Notes: generated by a model from the letters alone, not told the origin. 64,000 bases of DNA from PoT sp049331405 (GCF_049331405.1 NZ_CP186274.1:5084001-5148000); one strand, 5' to 3'. Counted from the first letter of the stretch, positions 7,393-15,864 are shown. Numbers and translations: made by a program.

Positions 7393-8490
7393 TCAGTTGC
7401 TGAGCGCCTCTTCGTACATCTCATGCTTGGCCTTGGCGGCGTCGACCTCGGCCCTGATCTGCGCCGGACGCTCGACCTTGGCATAGCGCCAGGCCTCCTC
7501 CTCGACGTTGCCCGGGTTCTGGAGCCAGAGCGGGGCGATCAGCTCGACCACCGCCTGCGGCTCGAACTTGAACCCCTCGGGCAGCGTGACCAGCCGCTCG
7601 GCCGCCGCCTGCTTCAGGAGGTGGTTGAGGAGCTGGTTCGGGTGGTCGAGCACCCCGTCGTGCCCGTCCGGTGTCGGCTTCCCCTTGTCGCGGAACTTCC
7701 CCTTCCACCACTCGTTGGCCATGCGGACGAAGTCGCCGGCCCAGGTGCGGATCTCGCCGCAGGCCTTGGCGATCTCCTGGCGAGAGGGGAACTGCTGATT
7801 CACCGACTCTCGGGTCGGGGCCACGTCGGCTGCGTTGCCGCCCTGGAGTGCGTTGAGCTTTCGGAGGCACTGGCCGTAGGCATGCCTGACCTGGGCCGAA
7901 TCCCAGTCGATCAGGCGATTGGGGAACTCCTGAATCTTCCCCCACTCGTTGATGTATTTGAGCAGTCCGACCGAGTATCGCTGCTCCTGCTCGCGGACCC
8001 ACGCGAAAAAGGCCTTGCCGGTGCGGGGCGTCTCGTCGTCATGCGAGGCCTCGCTGTAGGGCTCCTCGGTGGATCGCGTCACCGGGACGACGGGCTCTTG
8101 AGGCTTGGCTTCCTCAACCGGGCCGAACTCGGGCACGCCATCGTTGTAGAGGTATCGCCCCACGCCGAACTTGACCGCCGCCCGCTTGAAGGCGTCGGAG
8201 AACCCCGACTTGTCGTCGTCGCCGGAGTCGGCCATGCCGGCGTAGCCGCCCGCGTCCATCTTGGTGATGGTCGAGCCGTCGGCGAGGCGGATCGTCAGGC
8301 GGCACATGACCGAGTTCTCGCCCGGGATGTACCTGTCCCACCAGTTCGCCGGCCCGAGCACCTCGTCGAGCCGGTTCATCACCGTGCGGGCGGTGACGTA
8401 GCGGAGCTGCTTGCCGCCCTGCGCCCGGGCCTTCACCTCGTTGGGCTCGAACTTCGCGACAAGGCGTTGGAATATCGCTTCGTTGCTCAT
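7393..8490 (-). CDS. Rad52/Rad22-family single-strand annealing protein
   Basis: A 365-residue protein. The N-terminal 120 residues match the Rad52/22 annealing domain: LGPANWWDRY, then CRLTIRLADGS, then a Gly/Asp-rich segment, and finally DAFKRAAVKFGVGRYLY, the most recognisable block. Such proteins form rings on single-stranded DNA and anneal complementary strands in phage recombination. The C-terminal 240 residues are less conserved, Trp-rich and presumably carry partner binding. It is next to the primase-polymerase and SpoVG genes, a typical single-strand annealing protein context. No exonuclease partner is visible nearby. Confidence 0.88.
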   Translation of the reverse strand: MSNEAIFQRLVAKFEPNEVKARAQGGKQLRYVTARTVMNRLDEVLGPANWWDRYIPGENSVMCRLTIRLADGSTITKMDAGGYAGMADSGDDDKSGFSDAFKRAAVKFGVGRYLYNDGVPEFGPVEEAKPQEPVVPVTRSTEEPYSEASHDDETPRTGKAFFAWVREQEQRYSVGLLKYINEWGKIQEFPNRLIDWDSAQVRHAYGQCLRKLNALQGGNAADVAPTRESVNQQFPSRQEIAKACGEIRTWAGDFVRMANEWWKGKFRDKGKPTPDGHDGVLDHPNQLLNHLLKQAAAERLVTLPEGFKFEPQAVVELIAPLWLQNPGNVEEEAWRYAKVERPAQIRAEVDAAKAKHEMYEEALSN

Positions 8491-8524
8491 ATCTGTCCCC
8501 CTCGTCGTTCGTTGGTCCTCGTTC

Positions 8525-8555
8525 GCCCCGGCCGGCGGGATGGGCCGGCCGGGGC
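8525..8555 (-). promoter_or_regulatory. Long GC hairpin between spoVG and the annealing-protein gene
   Basis: A ten- to eleven-pair perfect stem (CCCCGGCCGG with CCGGCCGGGG) closes a nine-base loop in the spacer after spoVG. There is no U-run, so it is not a classical terminator. It may stabilise or process the transcript, or attenuate expression of the annealing protein. Confidence 0.5.
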
Positions 8556-8608
8556 AATAACGCGTCGCAGTCCTTTGCTCGGCGTCCAGTACCGATGTGT
8601 CGTCGCGG

Positions 8609-9076
8609 TCAGGCCGAGCGTCGCATCGCCGGCCCGGCGGCCTCGTACTCGAGGTCCAGCTCCTCGTAGCGGCTGACGTAGCCCGGCCGCTTGGCCAGTT
8701 CCAGTTCTTCGAGGTAGGCCTCGATGACGGCCCGCTGGATCAGCGAGCGGCACTGCGCGTTGATCGGGTGCGAGACGTCGGCGTGGAGCTTGGCCTGGCC
8801 CATCGCGTGGCGGGTGGCCCGGTGCTCGTCCTGGCGGACGCCGCAGTTGTTGCAGAAGCGGCTCCGCATGTGGTTCTTGGTGCCGCAGTGGTGGCAGCGG
8901 TCGGTGAGCTTGCGCGAGGGCATCGCCACGAACATGCCGCCGATCGACGACTCGATGACCTTCAGGTCGCGGACGACGAACATGCCGTCGAGCGTGATCG
9001 AGCAGAAGGCCCGCAGGCGCTCGTTGCGGTCGGTCCTGCCCTCGGCCAATTTGATCCTGACTTCTGTGACTCGCAT
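8609..9076 (-). CDS. spoVG: SpoVG family protein with added C-terminal zinc-ribbon-like region
   Basis: A 155-residue protein whose first 60 or so residues match SpoVG: MRVTEVRIKL, then RLRAFCSITLDGMFVVRDLK, then GMFVAMPSRKLTDRC. SpoVG is a small RNA- and DNA-binding regulator (septation and sporulation in Firmicutes). Here the end of the SpoVG core runs into Cys pairs (CHHCGTKN and CNNCG), as in planctomycete forms, then a charged tail to residue 155. The start at 9076 has a clear Shine-Dalgarno (AGGAG) and is far shorter than the frame around it. Presence in a phage-like operon suggests it regulates element genes or acts as a nucleic-acid chaperone. Confidence 0.9.
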   Translation of the reverse strand: MRVTEVRIKLAEGRTDRNERLRAFCSITLDGMFVVRDLKVIESSIGGMFVAMPSRKLTDRCHHCGTKNHMRSRFCNNCGVRQDEHRATRHAMGQAKLHADVSHPINAQCRSLIQRAVIEAYLEELELAKRPGYVSRYEELDLEYEAAGPAMRRSA

Positions 9077-9255
9077 GGGGAAACTCCTGGGCTTTCGTCG
9101 GCTGCCGGCGGGGCGTCGGTCCCCGCGTCTCGAGGGAACCCGGGCGGTCCTGCCCGGGAAGGCGACGGCGGCGGAGTTGCACCGCGGGCCCGGCGTGCGG
9201 GCCTCCCGATCGTCCGGGCGGTGGCGGCTCGCCACCCTCGGCGTCGCGGGTGACT
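9077..9255. other. GC-rich spacer with hairpins upstream of spoVG
   Basis: No gene seen. It holds perfect hairpins, such as CCCGGGC with GCCCGGG and GGTGGCG with CGCCACC, plus other GC-rich stems. With the hairpin at 8525 it isolates spoVG on both sides, suggesting post-transcriptional control or mRNA processing. Confidence 0.5.
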
Positions 9256-9528
9256 TCACTTGGCCAGCTCCTTCTCGGGCTTCTGCTCGCCGATCCCGTC
9301 GATGTAGACCTTGAGCCGCTTGAGGTCGGCTTCCAGGGCCTCGGACGATGAGTAGTGGGCGTGGGGCAGCAGCTTGTGGATGAACCCGATGACCAGGTCC
9401 ATCGCCCTGTCGGGGTCGGCGATCGCCTTGCCCTTGAGGCTGAAGGACAGCACTTCCTTGCCGCTCTCGTTGCACTCGCCCACCTTGGTGAGCTGCACGA
9501 ACGCCCGGTGGCCACGCATGATGCTCAT
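9256..9528 (-). CDS. Small hypothetical protein
   Basis: A 90-residue protein starting MSIMRGHRAFVQLTKVG. The start overlaps the stop of the gene upstream (ATGA). The body has one alpha/beta-like block (EVLSFSLKGKAIADPDRAMD) and ends with charged residues. Function unknown; it sits just before spoVG in the operon. Confidence 0.7.
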   Translation of the reverse strand: MSIMRGHRAFVQLTKVGECNESGKEVLSFSLKGKAIADPDRAMDLVIGFIHKLLPHAHYSSSEALEADLKRLKVYIDGIGEQKPEKELAK

Positions 9529-9965
9529 CGCCAGTTCGCCTCCGCCGTGAGCTTCGTGGACTCGCGTCGCTCGAACGAGCGGATGAGGGCCCGGGTTTGC
9601 CGGCTCGGAGGCATCTCCCTGAACCTGACCTGACCGTTGAGGATCTCGAGTCGGCGGCTCGATCGCTCGAGCATCGCTGCGAGTGCCCTGGACGCCTGGA
9701 CCTCCTTCGGCCGGGGCCTCGCGACGAAGGCGGCTTTCTCGAGCTTCCTCGAGTCCCGCCTCTCCGTAGCGAGATAAAAGACGGCGACGCCCTGGTTGTG
9801 CCGCTGCTCCCTGCGGGTGGCATCGCCCGAGGCTACCAAGGCCTCGAGCTTGGCCCTGACCACCTCGAAGGAGTAATGCCTCAGCATCGACTCGCGGATC
9901 GATGATGCGGAGTGCTCCCGCTCCCCCAGGGCCTTGAGGACCCGCGTGCGTTCGGGGTTGTTCAT
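9525..9965 (-). CDS. Hypothetical protein with winged-helix-like N-terminus
   Basis: A 146-residue basic protein. Residues 1-60 (MNNPERTRVLKALG, SASSIRESMLRHYSFEVVRA, then a short basic stretch) fit a winged-helix pattern. The second half is very Arg-rich with no motif. ATGA overlaps occur at both ends. A DNA-binding role is plausible. Confidence 0.65.
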   Translation of the reverse strand: MNNPERTRVLKALGEREHSASSIRESMLRHYSFEVVRAKLEALVASGDATRREQRHNQGVAVFYLATERRDSRKLEKAAFVARPRPKEVQASRALAAMLERSSRRLEILNGQVRFREMPPSRQTRALIRSFERRESTKLTAEANWR

Positions 9966-10249
9966 CGGAGGCCCTCCAGCACGGCGACCCCGACGCATCC
10001 CGCCCCGTCCTCGTCGAATCGGGGCTCGACCTGGTCGTCGTCCTCCTTCTTCGTCGGGTGCATCCGCTCGAGGACCAGCAGACCATCCTCGGTCAGCTCG
10101 AATTGCCCCTCGCGGACCTCCCGGGCGATCCGCATCGTGAGCATCGCATCGAGTTCGTACCAGATCTCGTTGTGAGTCATCTGGGCATGCTTGGCGATGC
10201 CTCGGACCCCGACCGGGCCGAGCAGGTAGAGGTATTGCATGACGTTCAT
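9962..10249 (-). CDS. Winged-helix-like small regulator
   Basis: A 95-residue protein. MNVMQYLYLLGPVGVRGIAK, then HNEIWYELDAMLTMRIAR and REGQFELTEDGLLVLERM, is a classical winged-helix layout, with a helix pair followed by a beta wing. The C-terminal tail is acidic. Both ends overlap neighbours by four bases. It probably binds DNA and may regulate this operon together with the sigma factor just upstream. Confidence 0.7.
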   Translation of the reverse strand: MNVMQYLYLLGPVGVRGIAKHAQMTHNEIWYELDAMLTMRIAREVREGQFELTEDGLLVLERMHPTKKEDDDQVEPRFDEDGAGCVGVAVLEGLR

Positions 10250-10986
10250 GCCGCACGCCCTTTCCCCGTCCCGATCTCGTGGCGGAGCTCCTCGAGGCCG
10301 GCGGAGTGGAGCTGGCAGACGCGGAACTCGCAGAGCCCCAGGTCCCGGCCCAGCTCGGCGAACGTCGGGCGGTCGCCGATGTAGTAGCGGCGGATGATCT
10401 CCCGCTCGCGGCGGCGGAGGCATCGGGTCAGGCGGCGGACCTCCTCGGCGGACTCCTCGGCCTCGATCGCCGAGCCGACCGGGGGCTCGTCGGAGGTCAG
10501 GGCCTTGAGCAGGGGACGCCGCACGCCCAGCACCTTGCGGGTGCCGCTGAGCAGCCACTCGGCCTCCTCGAGCCGCCAGAGCTTCGGGGCCCCCTCGTAG
10601 CCCCGCGAGCGGCCGTAGCCCTTGAGGCGTTCCCGACGCATGAAATCGAAGCACGAGCCTTCGACGCGTTGGCGGGAGTAGGTCTCGAACGAGGCCCCCT
10701 TGTCGGGGCGGTAGGTCCGGGCGGCCTGGACGAGGCCTTCGTGGACGGCCCCCTTCCAGTCGATGCTGAACTGCGGGTACTTGCGGGCGAACGCCCGGCC
10801 GATCCGCCTGGCCCGCTTGTAGTGGGCCTCGCAGAGGGCCTGCTGGGAGATCGAGAGGCCGGGGCTGGCCTCGACGTTCTCTCGTGCTATAATTTGATCG
10901 CATGTGATTTCGTTGATGGTTGGGGCGTTGTGCGACGCCCCGACCTTTTTTGTTGCGCCGATCCTCGCTTCCTGGGTCGCTAGCAC
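10246..10986 (-). CDS. Sigma-70 family RNA polymerase sigma factor
   Basis: A 246-residue protein from a GTG at 10986, chosen because AGGAG sits about seven bases before it. Region 2 spans roughly residues 75-135 (FARKYPQFSIDW, then GLVQAARTYRPDKGASFETY). Region 4 near the C-terminus carries a helix-turn-helix (RREREIIRRYYI, then TFAELGRDLGLCEFRVCQLH). It is of the FliA/WhiG or small-sigma type, without a large region 1. A phage- or element-encoded sigma factor would redirect host RNA polymerase to the element's own promoters. A terminator lies just before it, so it may open its own transcription unit. It is coupled to downstream genes by ATGA overlap. Confidence 0.88.
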   Translation of the reverse strand: MLATQEARIGATKKVGASHNAPTINEITCDQIIARENVEASPGLSISQQALCEAHYKRARRIGRAFARKYPQFSIDWKGAVHEGLVQAARTYRPDKGASFETYSRQRVEGSCFDFMRRERLKGYGRSRGYEGAPKLWRLEEAEWLLSGTRKVLGVRRPLLKALTSDEPPVGSAIEAEESAEEVRRLTRCLRRREREIIRRYYIGDRPTFAELGRDLGLCEFRVCQLHSAGLEELRHEIGTGKGRAA

Positions 10987-11010
10987 GGTCGTCTCCTGAT
11001 GTGTGGGGCG

Positions 11011-11042
11011 AAAACCTGCCGGGCCTTGGCCTGCCCGGCAGG
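11011..11042 (-). terminator. Rho-independent terminator after the TerB operon
   Basis: On the minus strand CCTGCCGGGC and GCCCGGCAGG form a ten-pair stem and are followed by TTTT. It lies downstream of the 53-residue membrane protein gene and 25 bases before the sigma-factor start, so it separates the two units. Confidence 0.65.
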
Positions 11043-11151
11043 CTGAGTAGGCATCTGGGTTGTCACGTTGGCCGGGGTTAACTTTGACGGGAACCGGGAC
11101 ACTCGCCGGCTGACTCCCGGGCCGCCTCCATCGCCCTTTGCGGAGCATGGT

Positions 11152-11313
11152 TCAGAACCAGGCGGTTGATTTGCGGCCCAGCACGATCCCGCCCAGCGTC
11201 CAGACCGAGACCGTCAGGACGTCGAAGACGAGCGGCAGGGCGTTGATGAGCACGATGGCCAGCGAGAGGGCCAGGGCGACGCCGACCAGGAACGCGACCT
11301 TGGCCGGGTTCAT
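11152..11313 (-). CDS. Small two-segment membrane protein
   Basis: A 53-residue protein starting MNPAKVAFLVGVALALSLAI, with two hydrophobic segments separated by a short turn. It ends GRKSTAWF. The start overlaps the stop of the TerB gene (ATGA). It is probably made with TerB and may anchor it to the membrane. Confidence 0.65.
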   Translation of the reverse strand: MNPAKVAFLVGVALALSLAIVLINALPLVFDVLTVSVWTLGGIVLGRKSTAWF

Positions 11314-11756
11314 GCGAGCCCCTTGAAGTCGACCGGGTTGAGGCCGAGGGTCAGGCAGACCTCGCGGAGGATCTCCTTCTCCTGCGGCTCGAACTCGCCG
11401 TCGGCGCCCGCGATGCCGATCCCGATCTTGACCACCGAGCGGGCGTAGTCGGTCCCCTTGACCTTCCCGATCGCGTCGAAGAGGTCCTGCTTGGCGATCT
11501 CGTTGGTCGCCTTGGAGTAGTAGCCCTCGAGCGTGGTGGCGAGCTGCTCGCGGTCGAAGGACTGGAAGAGGTCGCCCTTGCGGACGAAGTCGGCACCGGC
11601 CTTCCGCTCGGCCGGCTCGATGTCGCCGTCGGCCCCGGCGACGAGGGCGATGGCCGCCAGGGTGGCGTTGACCGCGGCACGGTCCCGTATCTTGGCGAAC
11701 TCGGCCCCGAGGCCGGTCCCCGACGCGAACGACTTGAGCTTGTCCAGGAACCCCAT
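11310..11756 (-). CDS. terB: TerB family tellurite-resistance/stress protein
   Basis: A 148-residue all-helical acidic protein of the TerB type. Typical blocks are ALVAGADGDIEPAE (about residue 40) and a second ADGEFEPQEKEILREVC (about residue 115), which form paired acidic, metal-binding-like turns. TerB proteins occur in Ter stress modules and in phage or conflict islands. Here it stands alone with a small membrane protein. Its link to tellurite itself is not shown by this context. The ATG at 11756 is preceded by a purine-rich Shine-Dalgarno (AGGGGAG). Confidence 0.85.
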   Translation of the reverse strand: MGFLDKLKSFASGTGLGAEFAKIRDRAAVNATLAAIALVAGADGDIEPAERKAGADFVRKGDLFQSFDREQLATTLEGYYSKATNEIAKQDLFDAIGKVKGTDYARSVVKIGIGIAGADGEFEPQEKEILREVCLTLGLNPVDFKGLA

Positions 11757-11933
11757 AGACCTGTCTCCCCTGCTCATCTCTAGACATGACCCGCTCTGAC
11801 GTTGAGCGGGCCAGATGACGGCTGGCCGGAATCGAACCGACACATGGGCAGGTCGATCTCCCGTGCTTGTCGTTTACCTATCCCTTGAGGGGAAACACGG
11901 TGGTAACGTCGCTGCCGCGTACCTTACCCAGGC
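11757..11933. other. Intergenic region with T-arm-like fragment
   Basis: Between the TerB gene and the IS1595-type element. Contains the tRNA T-arm-like segment at 11825-11841 but no gene. Confidence 0.5.
11825..11841 (-). other. tRNA T-arm-like fragment (possible broken tRNA or attachment site)
   Basis: Minus-strand GTCGG-TTCGATT-CCGGC is a perfect T-arm with the standard loop. The bases after it (CAGCCGT) could be a 3' acceptor strand, but I found no matching 5' acceptor or normal anticodon arm upstream before the IS begins at 11934. It may be a tRNA remnant left by integration, or a chance match. Confidence 0.35.
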
Positions 11934-12969
11934 GGCTCATGCCGGGTAACTGGTGGGGCCTATCGTAGTGACGCGGGGTATGGTTGAAATGGAGGGGACT
12001 CTTACCTCGGCCGCGCGGAGGTTGCCATGGATTTCCCCATCCTCGACCTGATGGATGACGAGGCCAGCTATGCCGAGCTCCTCGCCTGGCTCCACCCAGC
12101 GGGCCTCGCATGCCCGCGATGCGGGGACGGCGACGACCTCCACGTCCACAGGCGCCATCGCGCACCGATCCTCGACTACCGCTGCGGCCGCTGCAGGAGG
12201 GTCTTCAACGCCTTCACCGGCACCGCGCTCCACGGCAACCGCCGCCGGGCCGCCGAGCTGCTCCTGATCGTCCGCGGCATCGCCCAGGGCACGCCTACTG
12301 CCAGGCTGGCACGCGAGCTGGACTGCGATCGCTCCCAGCTGCTCGAGCTCAGGCACCGCCTCCAGGGCGCCGCCCACTCGGGGCGGCACCGGGATCCCCT
12401 GGAAGACTCCGAGCTCGAGGCCGACGAGATGTACCAGAACGCGGGGAAAAAGGGCGACCGCACCGCGACCCCGATGACCCGCCGCGGCGTCGCGGCAACA
12501 AGCGGCCGGGGCACGGGAGCTGGGACACGGACCGGCTGCCGATCTGCGGGGTGGTGGGGCGCCGAAGCGGTGAGATCCGCCTGACGGTGGCCCGGCATTC
12601 CGACGGGGAGACCTTGCGGCGCGTGGCGTTGCGTGCGAGCTGGCCGATGACGCGATTCTACACGGACGAGTGGAAGGGCTACGATCGTCTGCCGGAGATG
12701 GGCCGCTCCCGCTCGTCGGTCTGCCACGGCCGCGGGGAGTGGGCGCGCGACGACGACGGTGACGGGTGCGCGAGGTGCACTGCAACACGCTGGAGGGGAA
12801 CTGGACGGGGCTGAGGAACTTCCTGCGGCCGTTCCGCGGGGTCAACAAGGAGTATCTTCGACAGTACGTGGCGATCTACCAGTGGAGTTACAACATCAAG
12901 CGGGTGTCCGGGGAGTTCATCCGGGCTCTACTCGGTGTTAAGGGCTCCACCAGTTAAACGACATGAGCC
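11934..12969 (+). mobile_element. IS1595-family (ISXO2-like) insertion sequence
   Basis: A 1.04-kb element with imperfect terminal inverted repeats: left GGCTCATGCCGGGTAACTGG and right (reverse complement) GGCTCATGTCGTTTAACTGG, continuing into TGGTGG-GCC. It contains one frameshifted transposase gene. No clear target duplication is visible. It inserted into the 3' part of a prepilin gene. Confidence 0.75.
12027..12957 (+). pseudogene. IS1595-family transposase, frameshifted
   Basis: The first frame has the N-terminal zinc ribbon (CPRCGDGDDL, then CGRCRRVFNAFTGTALHG) and a first acidic site (ELEADEMYQNAG). It then shifts frame near 12.47 kb to RRRGNKRPGHGSWDTDR and later to MREVHCNTLEGNWTGL, with YTDEWKGY in between. 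Together they cover a typical ISXO2-like DDE transposase. At least two frame changes are needed, so it is inactive as written; sequencing error in GC runs is an alternative. Confidence 0.8.
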
Positions 12970-13283
12970 AACATAGATAACACAGAAGTATTAATGTTAT
13001 TAAATGAGGATATATTATCTAGATATGGCAGCAGGCTCACGTGCAATGAATAGCATGTGGTGCCGCTAATGCCGGGGGGCATAACGCCATAAGTTGAACT
13101 GTAATTATTGAGCGCGATACCAAATTGCTTAAGATTGTTCTGGCAGGCGTTACGCCTGGCGGCTTCGCGCGCAGATTGGGCTGCTGGCAATAGGAGGGCG
13201 ACGAGTAGTCCCACGATCGAGACAACGACGAGAATTTCGATAAGCGTGAAGCCACGGCGAGATTGACGCGATAACACATGCAT
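12954..13283 (-). pseudogene. DUF1559-type prepilin (type II pseudopilin-like), 3' truncated by the IS
   Basis: About 109 residues remain. MHVLSRQSRRGFTLIEILVV, then VGLLVALLLPA and QSAREAARRNACQNNLKQF, is the prepilin signal (cleavage before F) and N-terminal helix of the planctomycete DUF1559 family, usually about 300 residues. The frame runs into the IS1595-type repeat and stops at 12954. The ATG at 13283 has GGGAG upstream. This host-type gene inside a phage-like operon suggests rearrangement. Confidence 0.85.
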
Positions 13284-13568
13284 GACACGTCTCCCAAGTC
13301 GTAAGGAAACATCCTTTCGCCTGATGACGGAATGACACTCTAACTTTCGCGTCAAAGAAAAAGCAAATTGTTTTTTTAAGCATTTCAAATTCGGCGTTTT
13401 CGGTTTAATGAGTTAAATGAGGAAAAATAGGCCGACAGGTGAACCGGTAAATTGTTGGGATTGCTTATGCAGTCTCTACTTCTGCTGTAACCGATTTCTC
13501 GTAACTTCAGACCGCCGCCCTTCTAACATCGATCCTCGAGGGATAAGACCCACACCCGGGGACTCCCG
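13284..13568. other. Intergenic, AT-richer
   Basis: No gene seen. Contains the upstream region of the prepilin gene and the left flank of the IS701 remnant. Confidence 0.6.
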
Positions 13569-14150
13569 ATGTCACTGCTGGATCAGCCCGAGGCCAAGTC
13601 CATCCTGGCGGACGCCGTGGTCACTCCCGAGGCCGTCGCGGGCCAGGCCGACCGCCTGACCTCCTTCCTCGAGCGTTACCTCCCCAGGTTCTATCGCACA
13701 GAGCAGCGGGCCACCGCGGCCTTGGTCATCCGCGGCCGACTCGGCGGCCTTTAGCGCAAGACTTCCGAGCCGATCGCCATCGAGGCGGGCTTGCCTCGCA
13801 AGCCGATCCAGTTCTTCGTCGGCTCGGGCAAGTGGGACGATGAGGCGGTCATGGCCGAGTTGCGAGCCCACGTCCGCGAGGAGTTGGCCGCGCCCGAGGG
13901 CGTGGTGGTGATCGACCCCAGCGCCTTTCCCAAGAAGGGGACCGAGTCGTGCGGGGTCGCCCGGCAGTGGTGCGGCCGGCTCGGCAAGGTGGACAACAGC
14001 CGGGTCGGCGTCTTCCTCGCCTACGCCACGCCGGCGGGTTATGCGCCGCTGGACAGTCGGCTCTACCCGCCCGAGTCGAGGGCCCATCGCTCCGCGGCAA
14101 CCGGCAGGGCCTTTCGCCTGGCCAGCCGGCGACGGGAGATGAAGAGCGGC
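13569..14150 (+). pseudogene. IS701-type transposase remnant (N-terminal part)
   Basis: MSLLDQPEAKSILADAVV opens an IS701-like N-terminal region. An in-frame stop follows GRLGGL at about 13.75 kb. Frame and homology then resume with RKTSEPIAIEAGLPRKPIQF, VVVIDPSAFPKKGTES and CGVARQWCGRLGKVDN (the first catalytic Asp region). The rest of the catalytic domain is missing, replaced near 14.1 kb by unrelated sequence. It is a dead fragment. Confidence 0.75.
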
Positions 14151-14217
14151 ACCCTCGCAATATTCAGCCAATGCGTCTCGTGGGTGCCGAGATAGAACAG
14201 CACTCAGGCCACCTCCT

Positions 14218-15177
14218 TCAGTTCAGCCCGTGCCCCGAGAGGAACTTCCGCCCGGACCTGACTCCGTTCTCCGTGAGCTGCCGTTGCCAGGCCCCGTTCG
14301 TCGGCGACCACTTCCAGCCCGACCGCTTGAGCCGGGCGCGGACGTCGGCGCCGGGCTTGTCTGGGAAGAGCAGCTGCACCCGGTCAATCTCGCGGTCGGC
14401 CCAGAGCTCGATCTCGCCCTCGGAGCCGATCAGCTCCCGCCCGCGGGCCGTTGGCTCGGTAGCTTGCGTGGCGGACTCCCTGGCGATGGTGCCGAGGGCC
14501 CACACTTTGTGTCGCTCGGTGAACGCCGGCTTGGGGCCGGTTGTGTTGACCTCCCGGAGCCAGGCGAGCGCCCGCTCGACCAGCTCCACCCGACCGTTCC
14601 TGGCGAGCCGCTCGAGCTTGCCGGAGATCGAGTTCGTGAACGCCGAGCGGGTGTAGAACTCAAGTCCACGGTCGATGCGGACGACGGTGGCGAGCGAGCC
14701 CGCCAGGTCGCGGCGGAGCGTCTGCCACTCGGCCTCTTCCTTCTCGGCCTCCGTCCTCGCGTCGAGGACGGCCTTGCGGATCGCGGCCCGCGCCTTGGTC
14801 CTCCACTCGACGAATTCGGACAGGCGGCCATCGGCCCGGTCGCCCCGCTTCTGCATCCGGGCGGACGGGAAGTTGGACGGCCCGGCGATCATCGACGAGA
14901 CGACGCGGGATAGGCTTGCGTGGTAAGCATTCATGTGCCTGAGGTAGCCCAGGCGGTACTCCTCCATCTTGAACGCGAGCAACTCCCGCTGGTGCTCGGA
15001 CCCGGCCAACGCCCACAACTCCCCGTAGAGGCCGTTGACGTCGTCGGCGTAGTCCCGGGCCGCCCGCGCGGCCCGGTCCTCGGGCACGTGGCTCGTGCCG
15101 CGATAGGCGTCGTAGGCGAGCCTCGCATCCATCTGATCCGGGCTCGCGATGGCGGGGCAGGCGGTCAAATCCGACAT
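14218..15177 (-). CDS. Hypothetical phage-type protein with C-terminal W-x-P-x(3)-A-W-Q-R motif
   Basis: A 319-residue mostly helical protein. The C-terminal 40 residues read RLKRSGWKWSPTNGAWQRQL, a motif I recall from phage- and plasmid-borne proteins near anti-restriction or DNA-modification genes. The middle region is rich in Arg, Glu and Ala and likely alpha-helical. The start at 15177 (MSDLTACP) is the first good ATG after the divergent-promoter genes. Function unknown. Confidence 0.7.
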   Translation of the reverse strand: MSDLTACPAIASPDQMDARLAYDAYRGTSHVPEDRAARAARDYADDVNGLYGELWALAGSEHQRELLAFKMEEYRLGYLRHMNAYHASLSRVVSSMIAGPSNFPSARMQKRGDRADGRLSEFVEWRTKARAAIRKAVLDARTEAEKEEAEWQTLRRDLAGSLATVVRIDRGLEFYTRSAFTNSISGKLERLARNGRVELVERALAWLREVNTTGPKPAFTERHKVWALGTIARESATQATEPTARGRELIGSEGEIELWADREIDRVQLLFPDKPGADVRARLKRSGWKWSPTNGAWQRQLTENGVRSGRKFLSGHGLN

Positions 15178-15205
15178 GGCTGTTACCTCCGGTCGTTCGG
15201 CCGCC

Positions 15206-15775
15206 TCAGTCCAGCCCATGCCCCGCCAGCACGCCCACCGGCTCGTTCACGTCCGCCGACTCCGGCGCCGCCTCGCGGTGCCAGCGGTCCCAGGTCATCC
15301 GCCTCGCGACGACCACGTAGCCATCGTTCCGCGTCGGCGAGTTGGCCGCCCACCAGTCCAGGTCGGCCGAGGTGAACGGCTTGCAACGTCCGTGATTCCG
15401 GGCAGGCTTCTCGACGGTGCCCATGGGCACCGCCTCGACCTCGGGCTCGGAGGCCTTCAGCTCGGGGGCGGCGCGACGCTCCATCAGCAGTCGACGCAGC
15501 TCGTCGGTCGCGGCCTTCTTCCCGACGCACTCGACTTCGGCCCTGTCGGCGAACGGGCAGTCCTTGGCGTAGGCTGCCATGGCCCGGGTGCGTGCCCTGC
15601 CCAGGCGGGCCAGCTCCTCGGCCTCCAGACCCACGCCGTCGATCGTCGGCAGCGGCCTCCGGTCGATCGGGCAGCTCGGGCCCCGCTCCTCCAGGCCCTC
15701 GGCGAACGGGGCGTCGATCCGGGGCGAGCGGCGGGTCGGCTTGGCCATCGGGCGAGTGCGGGTCATGATCGTCAT
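15206..15775 (-). CDS. Hypothetical protein containing one palindromic insert
   Basis: A 189-residue protein. It has two short Cys segments (CPIDRRPLP and CPFADRAEVEC) and ends VNEPVGVLAGHGLD. The 16-base palindrome at 15416 is read as Val-Pro-Met-Gly-Thr in a Glu/Pro-rich linker. No family recognised. It is the second gene of the leftward unit. Confidence 0.65.
   Translation of the reverse strand: MTIMTRTRPMAKPTRRSPRIDAPFAEGLEERGPSCPIDRRPLPTIDGVGLEAEELARLGRARTRAMAAYAKDCPFADRAEVECVGKKAATDELRRLLMERRAAPELKASEPEVEAVPMGTVEKPARNHGRCKPFTSADLDWWAANSPTRNDGYVVVARRMTWDRWHREAAPESADVNEPVGVLAGHGLD
15416..15431. repeat. Palindromic repeat GGTGCCCATGGGCACC, copy 4
   Basis: Identical to the three copies near 6 kb. 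It lies inside a different gene, in a linker rich in Glu. Confidence 0.9.
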
Positions 15776-15864
15776 CGAAGGTTCCTTTCACTCTTAGCGG
15801 GGTAGTGGACTCTTCACCCGGGCCGGTGCTCGACGGCAATCGAGCCCCGGCCCCTTCTCATTTC

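Noticed and set aside
7369..8676. A 435-codon plus-strand open frame
   Set aside because: Antisense shadow of the Rad52-like gene; composition is dominated by Leu, Val, Arg and Gly and no motif is visible.
10880..10900. TATAAT on the plus strand near the sigma-factor N-terminus
   Set aside because: No suitable -35 at 16-18 bases and it would drive transcription against the operon.
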